DNA of 64,000 nt from Liolophura sinensis (Eukaryota; Mollusca; Polyplacophora; Chitonida; Chitonidae), in assembly GCF_032854445.1 (NCBI RefSeq), contig NC_088304.1:21961704-22025703 (forward strand), read 5' to 3'. This document shows, piece after piece, positions 1 through 13,399 of the stretch; positions within the stretch are counted from its first letter, which is position 1, and every line of letters starts with the position of its first letter. The position numbers were made by a program, and so were the translations under genes. A model generated the notes under the pieces. That model was not told where the DNA came from. It did not search any database and worked only from the letters and a program-made list of their open reading frames with translations.

Positions 1-383
1 GTACTGATGAAGGTCATTTTATCAGTGCTATGGAGTGGGGTGGGGCATTGATAATGGTCATGTAGCGTTCATCATAACTTGTTGGACTGGACATGACTTA
101 GAAGTGACACGTGGTGCGCTACAACCGAAATGATTTTTTTTCATTTTCAGTATTGCATTTATTCATTTGTGTTTTAAGGATTAAACCGTTAGAACAACAC
201 CTGTGAAGAAACAGCTACACATACAATTTCAGAACATCTATTAAATTACGCATTAAATAAGAGATATACATACATAATATATTTGACTCAGTAAGTTCAA
301 ATAAGCACATACCTTTGTTGTTCTGTAACAGGGAGTACAGAAGAAGCAAATAAGCTTGTTTAAATAACTTTCCTTGGTCCTTA

Positions 384-925
384 GCAAAGAGGTATATCAG
401 GGGTAAATATGCCAGTTTACATACCTTTGTTTATCTTTAGCAAGAAGTGTATCAGGGGCAGATATGCCAGTATAAATACCTTTGACTTTAGCAAGAAGTA
501 TACAGGTGCAAATATGCCAGTTTAAATACCCTTGTTTGTCTTTGGCAAGAAGCATACAGGGACAAATTTGCTTATTTAAATACCTAGGCGGTTGGCAAGG
601 AGTCAGGAGTAAATAAGTCAGGAGTAAATATGCCAGTATAAATATCTTTGTCTTTAGCAAGAATTATACAGGGACAAATATGCCAGTTTGCATACCTCTG
701 TTTGTCTGTAGCAAGAAGTATATCAGGAGCAAATATGCCAGTATAACTAACTTTGTCTTTAACAAGAAGTAGGGCAGGGGCAAACATGCCACTTTAAATA
801 TCTTTGTTGGTCTTGAACGTCAGCATGGGCAAGTAAGCCTGTTTTAATACTTTTGCTGTCCTTTAGCAAGAAGTACATCTGGGGGAAATAAGTCTCTTTC
901 AGTTTCTTTGCTGTTGTTTGCCAAA
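384..925. repeat. degenerate minisatellite, unit about 51-60 bp
   Basis: About ten diverged copies share the cores gcaagaagtatatcagggg, aaatatgccagt and ttaaatacctttg. Unit starts recur near 384, 440, 491, 546, 595, 657, 711, 760, 865 and 919. Short minus-strand reading frames through it only reflect the lack of stops in the repeat and are not genes. It lies downstream of the stop codon of gene 1, so it could fall in a 3' UTR or in intergenic DNA. I see nothing else in 1-383. Confidence 0.75.
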
Positions 926-960
926 GAGTGCAGCAGTTCATTAGGAACTCATGGAAACGA

Positions 961-1318
961 CTAAACGTGAAGGTGTGGGTAAGTCGAATATCCCGTCCCA
1001 CAGTCTTCGTTCACATCACCGTCATCATCGGCCTCGCCTGACTTCCCGTCCTCGCCGTAGAAATCTGAGTTATCATACACACTGTTGTCAGTCCACGATA
1101 TCAGAGGCTGGCGTCTGCACTGTGGAACTAGCCTTGTCAGGAGGACACTGTCCACGGGTACACTATAATCAGTACTCGCCCGTACAGCCGAGACGAGGTT
1201 TCCCCGCTGAATACTGAACTGTATCAAGGCGTTTGTTGGCAGATGCAGGGTATCTATGGGCAGGCTTTCCTGAAGTGTGATATCGTTGTTTGACAACTGA
1301 CCAACCGCCTGCTCTCGT
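961..1318 (-). CDS. gene 1 exon 6: cytoplasmic tail and stop codon
   Basis: This is the terminal exon of the six-exon minus-strand gene 1. It starts after a good acceptor (ttttcatttacAG before ACGAGAGC) and runs open for 118 codons to a TAG at 961-963. One leading base completes the codon left by exon 5, which ends in phase 2, so the frames agree. The encoded tail is polar. It has a tyrosine cluster (SVYDNSDFYGED), a following acidic run (EADDDGDVNED) and ends in PHLHV. YDN fits the YxN pattern bound by Grb2-type SH2 domains and the last residues could be a class II PDZ ligand; both are inferences from short motifs. No domain is recognisable. Being the tail of a single-pass membrane protein, it should lie in the cytosol. 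Confidence 0.75.
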
Positions 1319-1839
1319 CTGTAAATGAAAAAGTGAAAATAAAAACGAAATGGAAATGAAAACGCTTGATAAACATCTAGAAATCGAAGAAACACATACA
1401 CGTTTAATCTGTAAACCGATGGAACAGTGTAATATTAAACTAACAGAACAAAAAAACCTTAATTGTGGACAGGAAATTGGAGTTGATTCCATTTTCTTTT
1501 GGACTTTTTGGACAATAAACGGCCATGGACCACGTATATATTATATTAAAGGCAGACCATCTGTGGTATTTCTGACCTTAGGCAAATTAAGTCTTCATTA
1601 TTGCTTCACCATAGTCGACGTGTACAGAAAATCTCGGGTAAGATTATGAGGTTAAGTCCTAGAACAGTGAGGTCGCCTGTTCAAATCCATTTCTCGCTGG
1701 TAGTTTCTTCTCGGCTCCCGGATCTATAAACCTTCTTGTCGTTATATTGTTGAGGACTGACACGCCATGAAGCATCAAAAGGACCGTAAATATTTGAGTG
1801 TAACCAGCATGTGCAAAACCCAGTCCGATGGAAACTTAC

Positions 1840-1954
1840 TTGACGATTCCATGCAGGCAAGCGACGATGACTATATTCACAATGACCACGAACAGTCCGC
1901 ATGCTGCAATCACCAAAATTATCCCTACGGAAAATGAGCTGATCTCGTTTAGAT
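1840..1954 (-). CDS. gene 1 exon 5: transmembrane segment
   Basis: The exon is 115 nt, bounded by a strong acceptor (cttgttttttAG) and a consensus donor (CAA|GTAAGT). It starts with two bases that complete the phase-1 codon of exon 4 (giving Asp) and ends in phase 2. The translation begins LNEISSF and continues as an unbroken hydrophobic stretch (SVGIILVIAACGLFVVIV) before LHGIVK, so it is a single membrane helix with the cytosolic side encoded by exon 6. Gene 2 has a transmembrane exon with the same phases at 26535-26622. The intron upstream is 11.2 kb and holds the large satellite. Confidence 0.8.
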
Positions 1955-2119
1955 CTAAAAAACAAGAACATCGACAATGATTCAGTACAGAATACCCATT
2001 TCCGCTAATTATTTCCCTACATTCTCCTAGTCTTAACACTGCAGCCTGTTCTTGACCGTCTGGCCGTGATTGTCGGTTAGTCTTACCGTAATCACCCTGT
2101 AGCACCCACCACTCCCCGG

Positions 2120-2872
2120 TGACTCTGCAACATTCCCGTGATTACCTTGAAGCCTTCTCGTCACTTGCCCGTAGCCTTCTGGTCATTACCGTGTAGCCTT
2201 GCCCTGGTTACCCTGTAGCCTTCGCGTCATTTTCCTCTAGCATGCCTCTGATTACCTATGGCCTTCCCATCATAACCCTGAAGTTTTCCCGTCATGACCT
2301 TGTAGCCTGCCCGTGAGTTAAGTGTAGCCTTCTCGTCATTACCATCTAGGCTACATCTGGTTATCCTGTAGCCTGCCCTTTAGTACATGCAACCTTGTCT
2401 TCATTACCCCGTAGGTTACATCTGGTTATCCTGTAGCATGCCCGTTAGTACATGTAGTCTTTTCGTCATTACCCTGTAGGTTACATCTGATTATCCTATA
2501 GTCTGCCCGTTAGTACCCTGTAGCCTTCTAGTCATTACCCTGTAGGTTACATCTGTTTATCCTGTAATCTGACCGTTAGTACCCTGTAACCTTCTCGTCA
2601 TTACCCTGTAGGTTACATCTGATTATCCTATAGTCTGCCCGTTAGTACCCTGTAGCCTTCTAGTCATTACCCTGTAGGTTACATCAGTTTATCCTGTAAT
2701 CTGACCGTTAGTACCCTGTAGCCTTCTCGTCATTACTCTACATCTGGTTATCCTGTAGCCTGACCCCTTGTACCCAGCAGCCTTCTCGTCATTACCTTGT
2801 AGGCTGCATTTGGTTATCCTGTAGCCTGACCACTAGTACAATGTAGCCTTCTCGTCATTACCCCGTAGGTAG
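2120..2872. repeat. 22-bp repeat with 66-bp higher-order unit
   Basis: The block is built from 22-bp monomers of three kinds: gtagccttctcgtcattacc, gtaggttacatctggttatc and gtagcctgcccgttagtacc. The three types alternate to give a 66-bp higher-order unit that is best ordered between about 2330 and 2860. It lies in intron 4 of gene 1, and a SINE has split the array at 2873. No coding potential was seen. Confidence 0.85.
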
Positions 2873-3121
2873 GGGCCTCAATGGCTCTGTTGGTTAGCGC
2901 GCTAGTGCAGCGTAATGATCCAGAAGCCTCTCACCAATGCGGTCGCTGTGAGTTCAAGTCTCTCCGGCCGTAAGTGGGAAAGTCTGCCAACAACTTAAGG
3001 ATGGTCGTGGGTTTCCCCGGGCTCTGCCTCGTTTCCTCCCACCATAATGGTTGCCGCCGTTGTATAAGTGAAATATTCTTAAGTACGGCGTAAAACACCA
3101 ATCAAATAAATAACAAATATA
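2873..3121 (+). mobile_element. full-length tRNA-derived SINE (family S1)
   Basis: This is the most complete S1 copy in the window. Its tRNA-like head has an A box (tggctctgttggttagcgcg) and a B box-like gagttcaagtctc, so RNA polymerase III could have transcribed it. The body includes gatggtcgtgggtttccccg, the conserved cctcccaccataatgg block and gtgaaatattcttaagtacg, and the end is cgtaaaacaccaatcaaata followed by an A-rich tail. It sits inside the 22-bp minisatellite, so it inserted after that array formed. Confidence 0.88.
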
Positions 3122-3255
3122 AATTACCCTGTAAGCTACATCTGCTTATCCTGTAGCCTGACCAGTCAGAAGACTGTAGCCTTCTCTTGATTACACGTTA
3201 GCTTGGCCGTCATTACCATAGATCCTGCCCGTGATTACCCTGTAGCCATTTCTTG
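3122..3255. repeat. continuation of the 22/66-bp repeat after the SINE
   Basis: The monomers ttaccctgtaagctacatct and gtagccttctcttgattaca resume directly after the SINE tail. They degrade into an (aaatg)n-like stretch near 3255-3300. Confidence 0.75.
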
Positions 3256-3889
3256 ATTGAACAAATAAATCAAAAAACAAATAAATGAATGAATGAAGGG
3301 TTCATTTAACCCGACGTTAAGAAACGTAATTGTAATATTTACCGCTGTTGCTCATTTTGCTCAAACAAGGCTTGCTCGTTGACATGTTACATGGTAACAC
3401 TGGACACAAATCTGTAACAAAGACATTCATAGGCTGTGTTATTGTTTCTCCCAACAATAAACCGGTCGCTGTCGTATGAGGGAAATGCCTTTGAAGATAC
3501 AACAAAATGAACAAATAAATTTGTCACTTTGAAAAGAAAGAAAAACGTAGACAAACAGCCAGTTTTTATAGTAGGCCTACTACCTATGGCTATGGAAACT
3601 ACATTTACTATTTCCACGGGGTACTGGTGACAGTCACGTTAAAATATTAAATTAGTTGACATAATACTGCGGAGAAGAATGCTTTGTTATGGATCTTACG
3701 CCACTTCAGTACTATTTCAGACATGTCGAGATTTGACAAAGATGGACTGCCGCGTACGGCATATGGCTTCAGTTCTCACTGAGCCGACTTCATAGCGCAT
3801 TGCATAAAATCAGACTTTTCCTGATCGATATCCAGATGTGAAAGAGATATGCGATATACGACGCTATTAAACCTCAAACTAATGATCCC
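3256..3889. other. intronic sequence without recognised gene
   Basis: This is unique sequence within gene 1 intron 4. A weak, diverged S1-like patch (ctcccaacaataaaccggtcgctgtcgtatgag) may lie around 3440-3490 but it is too eroded to call. No exon with acceptable splice sites was found. Confidence 0.5.
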
Positions 3890-6800
3890 GATACTGTTCA
3901 GACAACAATCAGTGTTCTGTAGCTATACATGATACTGTTCACACAACAATCATTCTGCTGTAGCTATACCATATAGAGTTAAAAAAACAATCATTCTGCT
4001 GTAGCAATACTTGATACGCTTCACACAACAATCATTCTGCTGTAGCTATACCAGATACTGTTCACACAACAATCATTCTGCTGCAGCTATACTATACAGA
4101 GTTAAAAAAAAAAATCATTCTGCCGTAGCAATACTTAATACGCTTCACACAACAATCATTCTGCTATAGCTAAACCAGATACGGTTCACACAACAAACAT
4201 TCTGCTATAACTATACATGATACTGTTCACACAACAGTCATTCTGCTGTAGCTATACATGATACTGTTCACACAACAATCATTCTGCTGTAGCTATACCT
4301 GATACTGTTCACACAACAATCATTCTGCTGTAGCTATACCTGATACTGTTCACACAACAATCATTCTGCTGTAGCTATACCTGATACTGTTCACACAACA
4401 GTCATTCTGCTGTAGCTTTACCTGATACTGTTCACACAACAATCATTCTACTGTAGCTATACCTGATACTGTTCACACAACAATCATTCTGCTGTAGCTA
4501 TACCAGATACGGTTCACACAACAATCATTCTGCTGTAGCTATATCTGATACTGTTCACACAACAATCATTCTGCTCTAGCTATACCTGATACTGTTCACA
4601 CAACAGTTATTCTGCTGTAGCAATACCTGATACTGTTAACACAACAGTCAGTGTGCTATAGCTATACCAGATACGGTTCACACAACAATCGTTCTGCTAC
4701 AACTATACATAATACTGTTCACACAACAGTCATTCTGCTGTAGCTATACCTGATACTGTTCACACAACAATCATTCTGCTGTAGCTATACCAGATACAAT
4801 TCACACAACAATCATTCTGCAATAACTATACATGATACTGTTCACACAACAGTCATTCTGCTGTAGCTATACATGATACTGTTCACACAACAATCAATTT
4901 GCTGTAGCTATACCTGATATTGTTCACACAAGAATCATTCTGCTGTAGCTATACCTGATACTGTTCACACAACAATCATTCTGCTGTAGCTATACATGAT
5001 ACTGTTCACACAACAATCAGTGTGCTGTAGCTATACCTGATACTGTTCACACAACAGTCATTCTGCTGTAGCTTTACCTGATACTGTTCACAGAACAATC
5101 ATTCTGCTGTAGCTATACCTGATACTGTTCACACAACAGTTATTCTGCTGTAGCAATTCCTGATACTGTTAACACAACAATCAGTGTGCTGTAGCTATAC
5201 CTGATACTGTTCACACAACAATCATTCTGCTGTAGCTATACATGAGACTGTTCACACAACAATCAGTGTGCTGTAGCTATACCTAATACTGTTCACACAA
5301 CAATCATTCTGCTGTAGCTATATCTGATACTGTTCACACAACAATCATTCTACTGTAGCGATACCTAATACTGTTCACACAACAATCATGCTGTTGTAGC
5401 TATACATGATACTGTTCACACAACAATCAGTGTGCTGTAGCTATACCTGATACTGTTCACACAACAATCATTCTGCTGTAGCAATACCTGATACTGTTCA
5501 CACAACAGTTATTCTGCTGTAGCAATACCTGATACTGTTCACACAACAGTTATTCTGCTGTAGCAATACCTGATACTGTTAACACAACAATTAGTGTGCT
5601 GTAGCTATACATGATACTGTTCACACAACAATCATTCTGCTGTAGCAGTACCTGATACGGTTCACACAACAATCAGTGTGCTGTAGCTATACATGATAAT
5701 GTTCACACAACAGTTATTCTGCTGTAGCTATGCCTGATACGGTTCACACAACAATCATTCTGCTATAACTATACATGATACTGTTCACACAACAGTCATT
5801 CTGCTGTAGCTATGCCTGATAATGTTCACACAACAATCATTCTGCTGTTGCTATACCAGATACGGTCACACAACAATCATTCTGTTGTAGCTTTACCTGA
5901 TACTGTTCACACAACAGTTATTCTGCTGTAGCAATACCTAATACTGTTCACACAACAATCTTTCTTGCTATAGCAATACCAAATACTGTTCACACAACAA
6001 TCATTCTGCTGTAGCAATACCTAATACTCTTCACACAACAATCATTCTGCTGTAGCTATACCTGATACGGTTCACACAACAATCATTCTGCTGTAGCAAT
6101 ACCTGATACTGTTCACACAACAATCATTCTGCTGTAGCTATACCTGATACGGTTCACACAACAGTTATTCTGCTGTAGCTATACCTGATACTGTTCACAC
6201 AACAGTTATTCTGCTGTAGCTATACATGATGCTGTTCACACAACAATCATTCTGCTGTAGCAATACCTGATACTGTTCACGCAACAATCAGTGTGCTGTA
6301 GCTATACATGATACGGTTCACACAACAGTCATTCTGCTATAGCTATACCTGATACTGTTCACACAACAGTCATTCTGCTGTAGCAATACCTGATACTGTT
6401 CACGCAACAATCAGTGTGCTGTAGCTATACATGATACTGTTCACACAACAGTCATTCTGTTGCAGCTATACATGATACTGTTCACACAACAATCATTCTG
6501 CTGTAGCAGTAACTGATACGGTTCACACAACAATCAGTGTGCTGTAGCTATACATAATACGGTTCACACAACAGTCATTCTGCTATAGCTATGCCTGATA
6601 CGGCTCAAACAACAGTCATTCTGTTGTAGCTATACCTGATACGGTTCACACAACAATCGTCCTGCTTTAGCAATACCTGATACTGTTCACACAACAGTTA
6701 TTCTGTTGTAGCTATACCTGATACTGTTCACACAACAATCATTCTGCTGTAGCTATACCTGATACGGTTCACATAACAATTAGTGTGCTGTAGCTATACA

Positions 6801-9800
6801 TGATACTGTTCACACAACAGTCATTCTGCTATAGCTATACTTGATACTGTTCACACAACAGTCATTGTGCTGTAGCTATACCTGATACGGTTCACACAAC
6901 AGTCATTCTGATGTAGCAATACCTGATACTGTTCACACAACAGTTATTCTGCTATAGCTATACCTGATACTGTTTACACAACAATCATTCTGCTGTAGCT
7001 ATACCTGATACTGTTCACACAACAATCATTCTGCTGTAGCTATACATGAGACTGTTCACACAACAATCAGTGTGCTGTAGCTATACGTAATACTGTTCAC
7101 ACAACAATCATTCTGCTGTAGCTATATCTGATACTGTTCACACAACAATCATTCTACTGTAGCGATACCTAATACTGTTCACACAACAATCATGCTGCTG
7201 TAGCTATACAGGATACTGTTCACACAACAATCAGTGTGTTGTAGCTATACCTGATACTGTTCACACAACAATCATTCTGCTGTAGCAATAGCTGATACTG
7301 TTCACACAACAGTTATTCTGCTGTAGCAATACCTGATACTGTTCACACAACAGTTATTCTGCTGTAGCAATTCCTGATACTGTTAACACAACAATCAGTG
7401 TGCTGTAGCTATACATGATACTGTTCACACAACAATCATTCTGCTGTAGCAGTACCTGATACGGTTCACACAACAATCAGTGTGCTGTAGCTATACATGA
7501 TAATGTTCACACAACAGTTATTCTGCTGTAGCTATGCCTAATACGGTTCACACTACAATCATTCTGCTATAACTATACATGATACTGTTCACACAACAGT
7601 CATTCTGCTGTAGCTATACCTGATAATGTTCACACAACAATCATTCTGCTGTTGCTATACCAGATACGGTCACACAACAGTCATTCTGTTGTAGCTTTAC
7701 CTGATACTGTTCACACAACAGTTATTCTGCTGTAGCAATACCTAATACTGTTCACACAACAATCTTTCTTGCTATAGCAATACCAAATACTGTTCACACA
7801 ACAATCATTCTGCTGTAGCAATACCTAATACTCTTCACACAACAATCATTCTGCTGTAGCTATACCTGATACGGTTCACACAACAATCATTCTGCTGTAG
7901 CAATACCTGATACTGTTCACACAACAATCTTTCTTGCTATAGCAATACCAAATACTGTTCACACAACAATCATTCTGCTGTAGCTATATCTGATACTGTT
8001 CACACAACAATCATTCTACTGTAGCGATACTTGGTAATGTTCATACAACAATCATGCTGCTGTAGCTATACAGGATACTGTTCACACAACAATCAGTGTG
8101 CTGTAGCTATACCTGATACTGTTCACACAACAATCATTCTCCTGTAGCAATACCAGATACTGTTCACACAACAGTTATTCTGCTGTAGCAATACCTGATA
8201 CTGTTCACACAACAGTTATTCTACTGTAGCAATTCCTGATACTGTTAACACAACAATCAGTGTGCTGTAGCTATACATGATACTGTTCACACAACAATCA
8301 TTCTGCTGTAGCAGTACCTGATACGGTTCACACAACAATCAGTGTGCTGTAGCTATACATGATAATGTTCACACAACAGTTATTCTGCTGTAGCTATGCC
8401 TAATACGGTTCACACTACAATCATTCTGCTATAACTATACATGATACTGTTTACACAACAGTCATTCTGCTGTAGCTATACCTGACAATGTTCACACAAC
8501 AATCAATCTGCTGTTGCTATACCAGATACGGTCACACAACAGTCATTCTGTTGTAGCTTTACCTGATACTGTTCACACAACAGTTATTCTGCTGTAGCAA
8601 TACCTAATACTGTTCACACAACAATCTTTCTTGCTATAGCAATACCAAATACTGTTCACACAACAATCATTCTGCTGTAGCAATACCTAATACTCTTCAC
8701 ACAACAATCATTCTGCTCTAGCTATACCTGATACGGTTCACACAAAAATCATTCTGCTGTAGCAATACCTGATACTGTTCACACAACAATCATTCTGCTG
8801 TAGCTATACCTGATACGATTCACACAACAGTTATTCTGCTGTAGCTATACCTGATATGGTTCACACAACAGTTATTCTGCTGTAGCTATACATGATGCTG
8901 TTCACACAACAATCATTCTGATGTAGCAATACCTGATACTGTTCACGCAACAATCAGTGTGCTTTAGCTATACATGATACGGTTCACACAACAGTCATTC
9001 TGCTATAGCTATGCCTGATACGGTTCACACAACAGTCATTCTGCTGTAGCAATACCTGATAGTGTTCACGCAACAATCAGTGTGCTGTAGCTATACATGA
9101 TACTGTTCACACAACAGTCATTCTGTTGCAGCTATACATGATACTGTTCACACAACAATCATTCTGCTGTAGCAGTACCTGATACGGTTCACACAACAAT
9201 CAGTGTGCTGTAGCTATACATAATACGGTTCACACAACAGTCATTCTGCTATAGCTATGCCTGATAGGCTTCACACAACAGTCATTCTGCTGTAGCTATA
9301 CCTGATACGGTTCACACAACAATCGTCCTGCTTTAGCAATACCTGATACTGTTCACACAACAGTTATTCTGTTGTAGCTATACCTGATACTGTTTACACA
9401 ACAATCATTCTGCTGTAGCTATACCTGATACGGTTCACATAACAATTAGTGTGCTGTATCTATACATAATACTGTTCACACAACAGTCATTCTGCTATAG
9501 CTATACTTGATACGTTTCACACAACAGTCATTCTGCTGTAGCTATACCTGATACTGTTCACACAACAGTTATTCTGCTATAGCTATACCTGATACTGTTT
9601 ACACAACAATCATTCTGCTGTAGCTATACCTGATACGCTTTACACAACAGTCATTCTCCTGTAGCTATACCTGATACTGTTCACACAACAGTCATTCTGC
9701 TGTAGCTATACCTGATACTGTTCACAAAATAATCATTCTGCTGTAGCAATACCTGATACTGTTCACACAACAGTTATTCTGCTGTAGTTATACCTGATAC

Positions 9801-12800
9801 TGTTCACACAACAATCATTCTGATGTAACTATACCTGATACGGTTCACACAACAATTAGTGTGCTGTAGCTACACATGATACTGTTCACACAACAGTCAT
9901 TCTGCTGTAGCTATACATGATACTGTTCACACAACAATCATTCTGCTGTAGCAATACCTGATACTGTTCACACAACACTCTTTCAGCTATAGCAATACCT
10001 AATACTGTTCACACAACAATCATTCTGCTGTAGCTATACATGATACTGTTCACACAACATCGTTCTGCTATAACAATACCTAATACTGTTCACACAACAA
10101 TCATTCTGCTGTAGAAATACCTAATATTGTTCACACAACAGTCATTCTGCTGTAGCTATACCTGATAAGGCTCACACAACAATCATTCTGCTGTAGCAAT
10201 ACCTGATTCTGTTCACACAACAGTCATTCTGCTGTAGCTTTACATGATACGGTTCACACAACAATTATTCTGCTCTAGCAATACCTGATACTGTTCACAC
10301 AACAATCAGTGTTCTGTAGCTATACCTGATGCGGTTTACACAACAATCAGTGTGCTGTAGCTATACATGATACGGTTCACACAACAATCAGTCATTCGGT
10401 TGTAGCTATGCCTGATACTGTTCACACAACAGTCATTCTGCTGTAGCTATACCTGATACGGTTCACACAACAATCATTCTGCTGTAGGTATACCTGATAC
10501 GGTTCACACAACAATCAGTGTGCTGTAGCTATACATGATACTGTTCACACAACAGTCATTCTGCTGTAGCTATGCCTGATACTGTTCACACAACAGTCAT
10601 TCTGCTGTAGCTATACCTGATACTGTTCACACAACAATTAGTGTGCTGTAGCTATACATGATACTGTTCACACAACAGTCATTCTGCTATAGCTATACCT
10701 GATACGGTTCACACAACAGTCATTCTGCTGTAGCTATACCTGATCCGGTTCACGCAACAATTAGTGTGCTGTAGCTATGCATGATACTGTTCACAGAAAA
10801 GTCATTCTGCTATAGCTATACCTGATATTGTTCACACAACAATCATTCTGCTGTAGCTATACCTGAAACTGTTCACACAACAGTCATTCTGTTGTAGCTA
10901 TACCTGATACGATTCACACAACAATCATTCTGCTGTAGCTATACCTGATACGATTCACACAACAATCATTCTGCTGTAGCAATACCTGATACTGTTCACA
11001 CAACAATCATTCTGCTGTAGCTATACCTGATACTGTTCACACAACAGTTATTCTGCTGTAGCTATACATGATACTGTTCACACAACAATCATTCTGCTGT
11101 AGCTATACCTGATACTGTTCACACAACAATCAGTGTGCTGTAGCTATACATGATACTGTTCACACAACAGTCATTCTGCTGTAACTATACGTGATACTGT
11201 TCACACAACAATTATTCTGCTGTAGCTATACCTGATACGGTTCACACAACAATCATTCTGCTGTAGCAATACCTAATACTGTTCACACAACTGTCATTCT
11301 GCTGTAGCTATACCTGATACGCTTCACACAACGATCATTCTGCTGTAGCAATACCTAATACTGTTCACACAACAGTCATTCTGCTGTAGCTATACCTGAT
11401 ACTGTTCACACAACAATCATTCTGCTGTAGCTATACGTGATACTGTTCACACAACAGTTATTCTGTTGTAGCTATACCTGATACTGTTCACACAACAATC
11501 ATTCTGCTGTAGCAATACCTGATACTGTTCACACAACAATCATTGTTCTGTAGCTATACCTGATACGGTTCACACAACAATCAGTGTGCTGTAGCTATAC
11601 ATGATACGGTTCACACAACAGTCATTTGGTTGTAGCTATGCCTGATACTGTTCACACAACAGTTATTTTGCTGTAGCTATACCTGATATGGTTCACACAA
11701 CAATCATTCTGCTGTAGGTGTACCTTATACGTTTCACACAACAATCAGTGTGCTGTAGCTATACATGATACTGTTCACACAACAGTCATTCTGCTGTAGC
11801 TATGCCTGATACTGTTCACAGAACAGTCATTCTTCTGTAGCTATACCTGATACAGTTCACACAACAATTAGTGTGCTGTAGGTATACATGATACTGTTCA
11901 CACAAAAGTCATTCTGCTATAGCTATACTTGATACGTTTCACACAACAGTCATTCTGCTGTAGCTATACCTGATACTGTTCACACAACAATTAGTGTGCT
12001 GTAGCTATACATGATGCTGTTCACAAAAAAGTCATTCTGATATAGCTATACCTGATATTGTTCACACAACAATCATTCTGCTGTAGCTATACCTGAAACT
12101 GTTCACACAACAGTCATTCTGTTGTAGCTATACCTGATACGATTCACACAACAATCATTCTGCTGTAGCTATACCTGATACGCTTCACATAACAATCATT
12201 CTGCTGTAGCAATACCTGATACTGTTCACACAACAATCATTCTGCTGTAGCTATATCTGATACTGTTCACACAACAGTTATTCTGCTGTAGCTATACCTG
12301 ATACTGTTCACACAACAATCATTCTGCTGTAGCTATACCTGATACTGTTCACACAACAATCAGTGTGCTGTAGTTATACATGATACTGTTCACACAACAG
12401 TCATTCTGCTGTAACTATACGTGATACTGTTCACACAACAATTATTCTGCTGTAGCTATACCTGATACGCTTCACACAACAATCATTCTGCTGTAGCAAT
12501 ACCTAATACTGTTCACACAACTGTCATTCTGCTGTAGCTATACCTGATACTGTTCACACAACGATCATTCTGCTGTAGCAATACCTATTGCTGTTCACAC
12601 AACAGTCATTCTGCTGTAGCTATACCTGATACGGTTCACACAACAATCATTCTGCTATGGCTATACCTAATAATGCTCACGCAACAGTCATTCTGCTGTA
12701 GCTATACCTGATACTGTTCACACAACAATCATTCTGCTGTAGCTATACATGATACTGTTCACACAACAGTCATTCTGCTGTAGCAATGCCGAATACTGTT

Positions 12801-12815
12801 TACTCACTGTTCACT
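3890..12815. repeat. 8.9-kb satellite array, 41-bp monomer
   Basis: About 215 head-to-tail copies of a 41-bp monomer fill this stretch. Each reads approximately gtagctatacctgatactg, then ttcacacaacaatcattctg, then ct. Recurrent variant positions are atcattctg versus atcagtgtg, caatcat versus cagttat, and gatactg versus gatacgg. Blocks of variants recur at multiples of 41: a gagactg variant near 5245 and 7047 (about 44 monomers) and a cacagaaaag-type variant near 10790 and 12020 (30 monomers), which indicates higher-order amplification. 41 is not a multiple of 3 and no long frame is kept. The array occupies most of gene 1 intron 4. Confidence 0.95.
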
Positions 12816-13009
12816 AATTCAAATTCCCTCCCTAACAGATATTTAGATGCACTGTAAACGACAAGCTATGTTATGTTTAACAGGTTATATACGTTGTAAT
12901 GCTTTGACACAGTATGAGTGGTGCGACTGGCCAATGACCCCCTTTACGGGCAGTATGTACACTCATACATTGATGTCAGGGACAATAGCCGTTCCACATT
13001 TTAAATGTA

Positions 13010-13161
13010 CTTGGGAGGTTCTGTCAATAACCTGCGGATGATCGTGGGTTTCCCAGAGTTCTACGCAGTTTCCGCCCACAATAATGCTGGTAGCCGTTGT
13101 GTAAGTGAAATATTCTTGAGTATGGCGTAAAACAACACTCAAATGAATACACAAATAAATA
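13010..13161 (+). mobile_element. S1 SINE, 3' part
   Basis: A copy lacking the tRNA head, with gatgatcgtgggtttccc, cgcccacaataatgctggta, gtgaaatattcttgagtatg and cgtaaaacaac, then an (aaat)n-like tail. Read on the minus strand, its A-rich tail abuts gene 1 exon 4 and supplies the GTATTTATTTG that acts as that exon's predicted splice donor. Confidence 0.85.
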
Positions 13162-13162
13162 C

Positions 13163-13268
13163 CTGTTCGATTGATAGACCGGCCTTTCTTTACCCAGGCC
13201 ATATCCTCCTTTTCTAAGCAATCTGAAACTTTAAAACTTGCCATGTCATTCAGGTATGACACGGATAC
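13163..13268 (-). CDS. gene 1 exon 4: end of PLAT-like domain and juxtamembrane region
   Basis: The exon is 106 nt, 35 codons plus one base. It is entered in phase 0 after the acceptor tttactatatttcAG and left in phase 1 at CAG|GTATTT. The translation starts VSVSYLNDMASFKVSDCLEK and ends in RSINRT, an N-glycosylation sequon just before the membrane helix. It aligns with gene 2 exon 4 (36228-36330, LAISYSNKDANFSINVC): both have a [VI]SY.N motif, a phenylalanine and a cysteine at equal spacing and the same phases. This fits the last strand of a PLAT domain plus a linker. The donor is weaker than the others and lies in SINE-derived sequence, so an alternative 3' end is possible. Confidence 0.7.
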
Positions 13269-13399
13269 CTGAAATATAGTAAACACAAGCCACATCAGGT
13301 CGGAAGCTATATGTGATGTACATTTTGAGAAAGGCTCTTTCAAGGTATTATCATTGGTGTCAAGCCGTCAAGGAGCTACAACTGGTGTTTACACTCTTC

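Noticed and set aside
3890-12815. Regular short repeats resembling a CRISPR array
   Set aside because: Monomers are directly adjacent without unique spacers and the context is eukaryotic; it is a 41-bp satellite.
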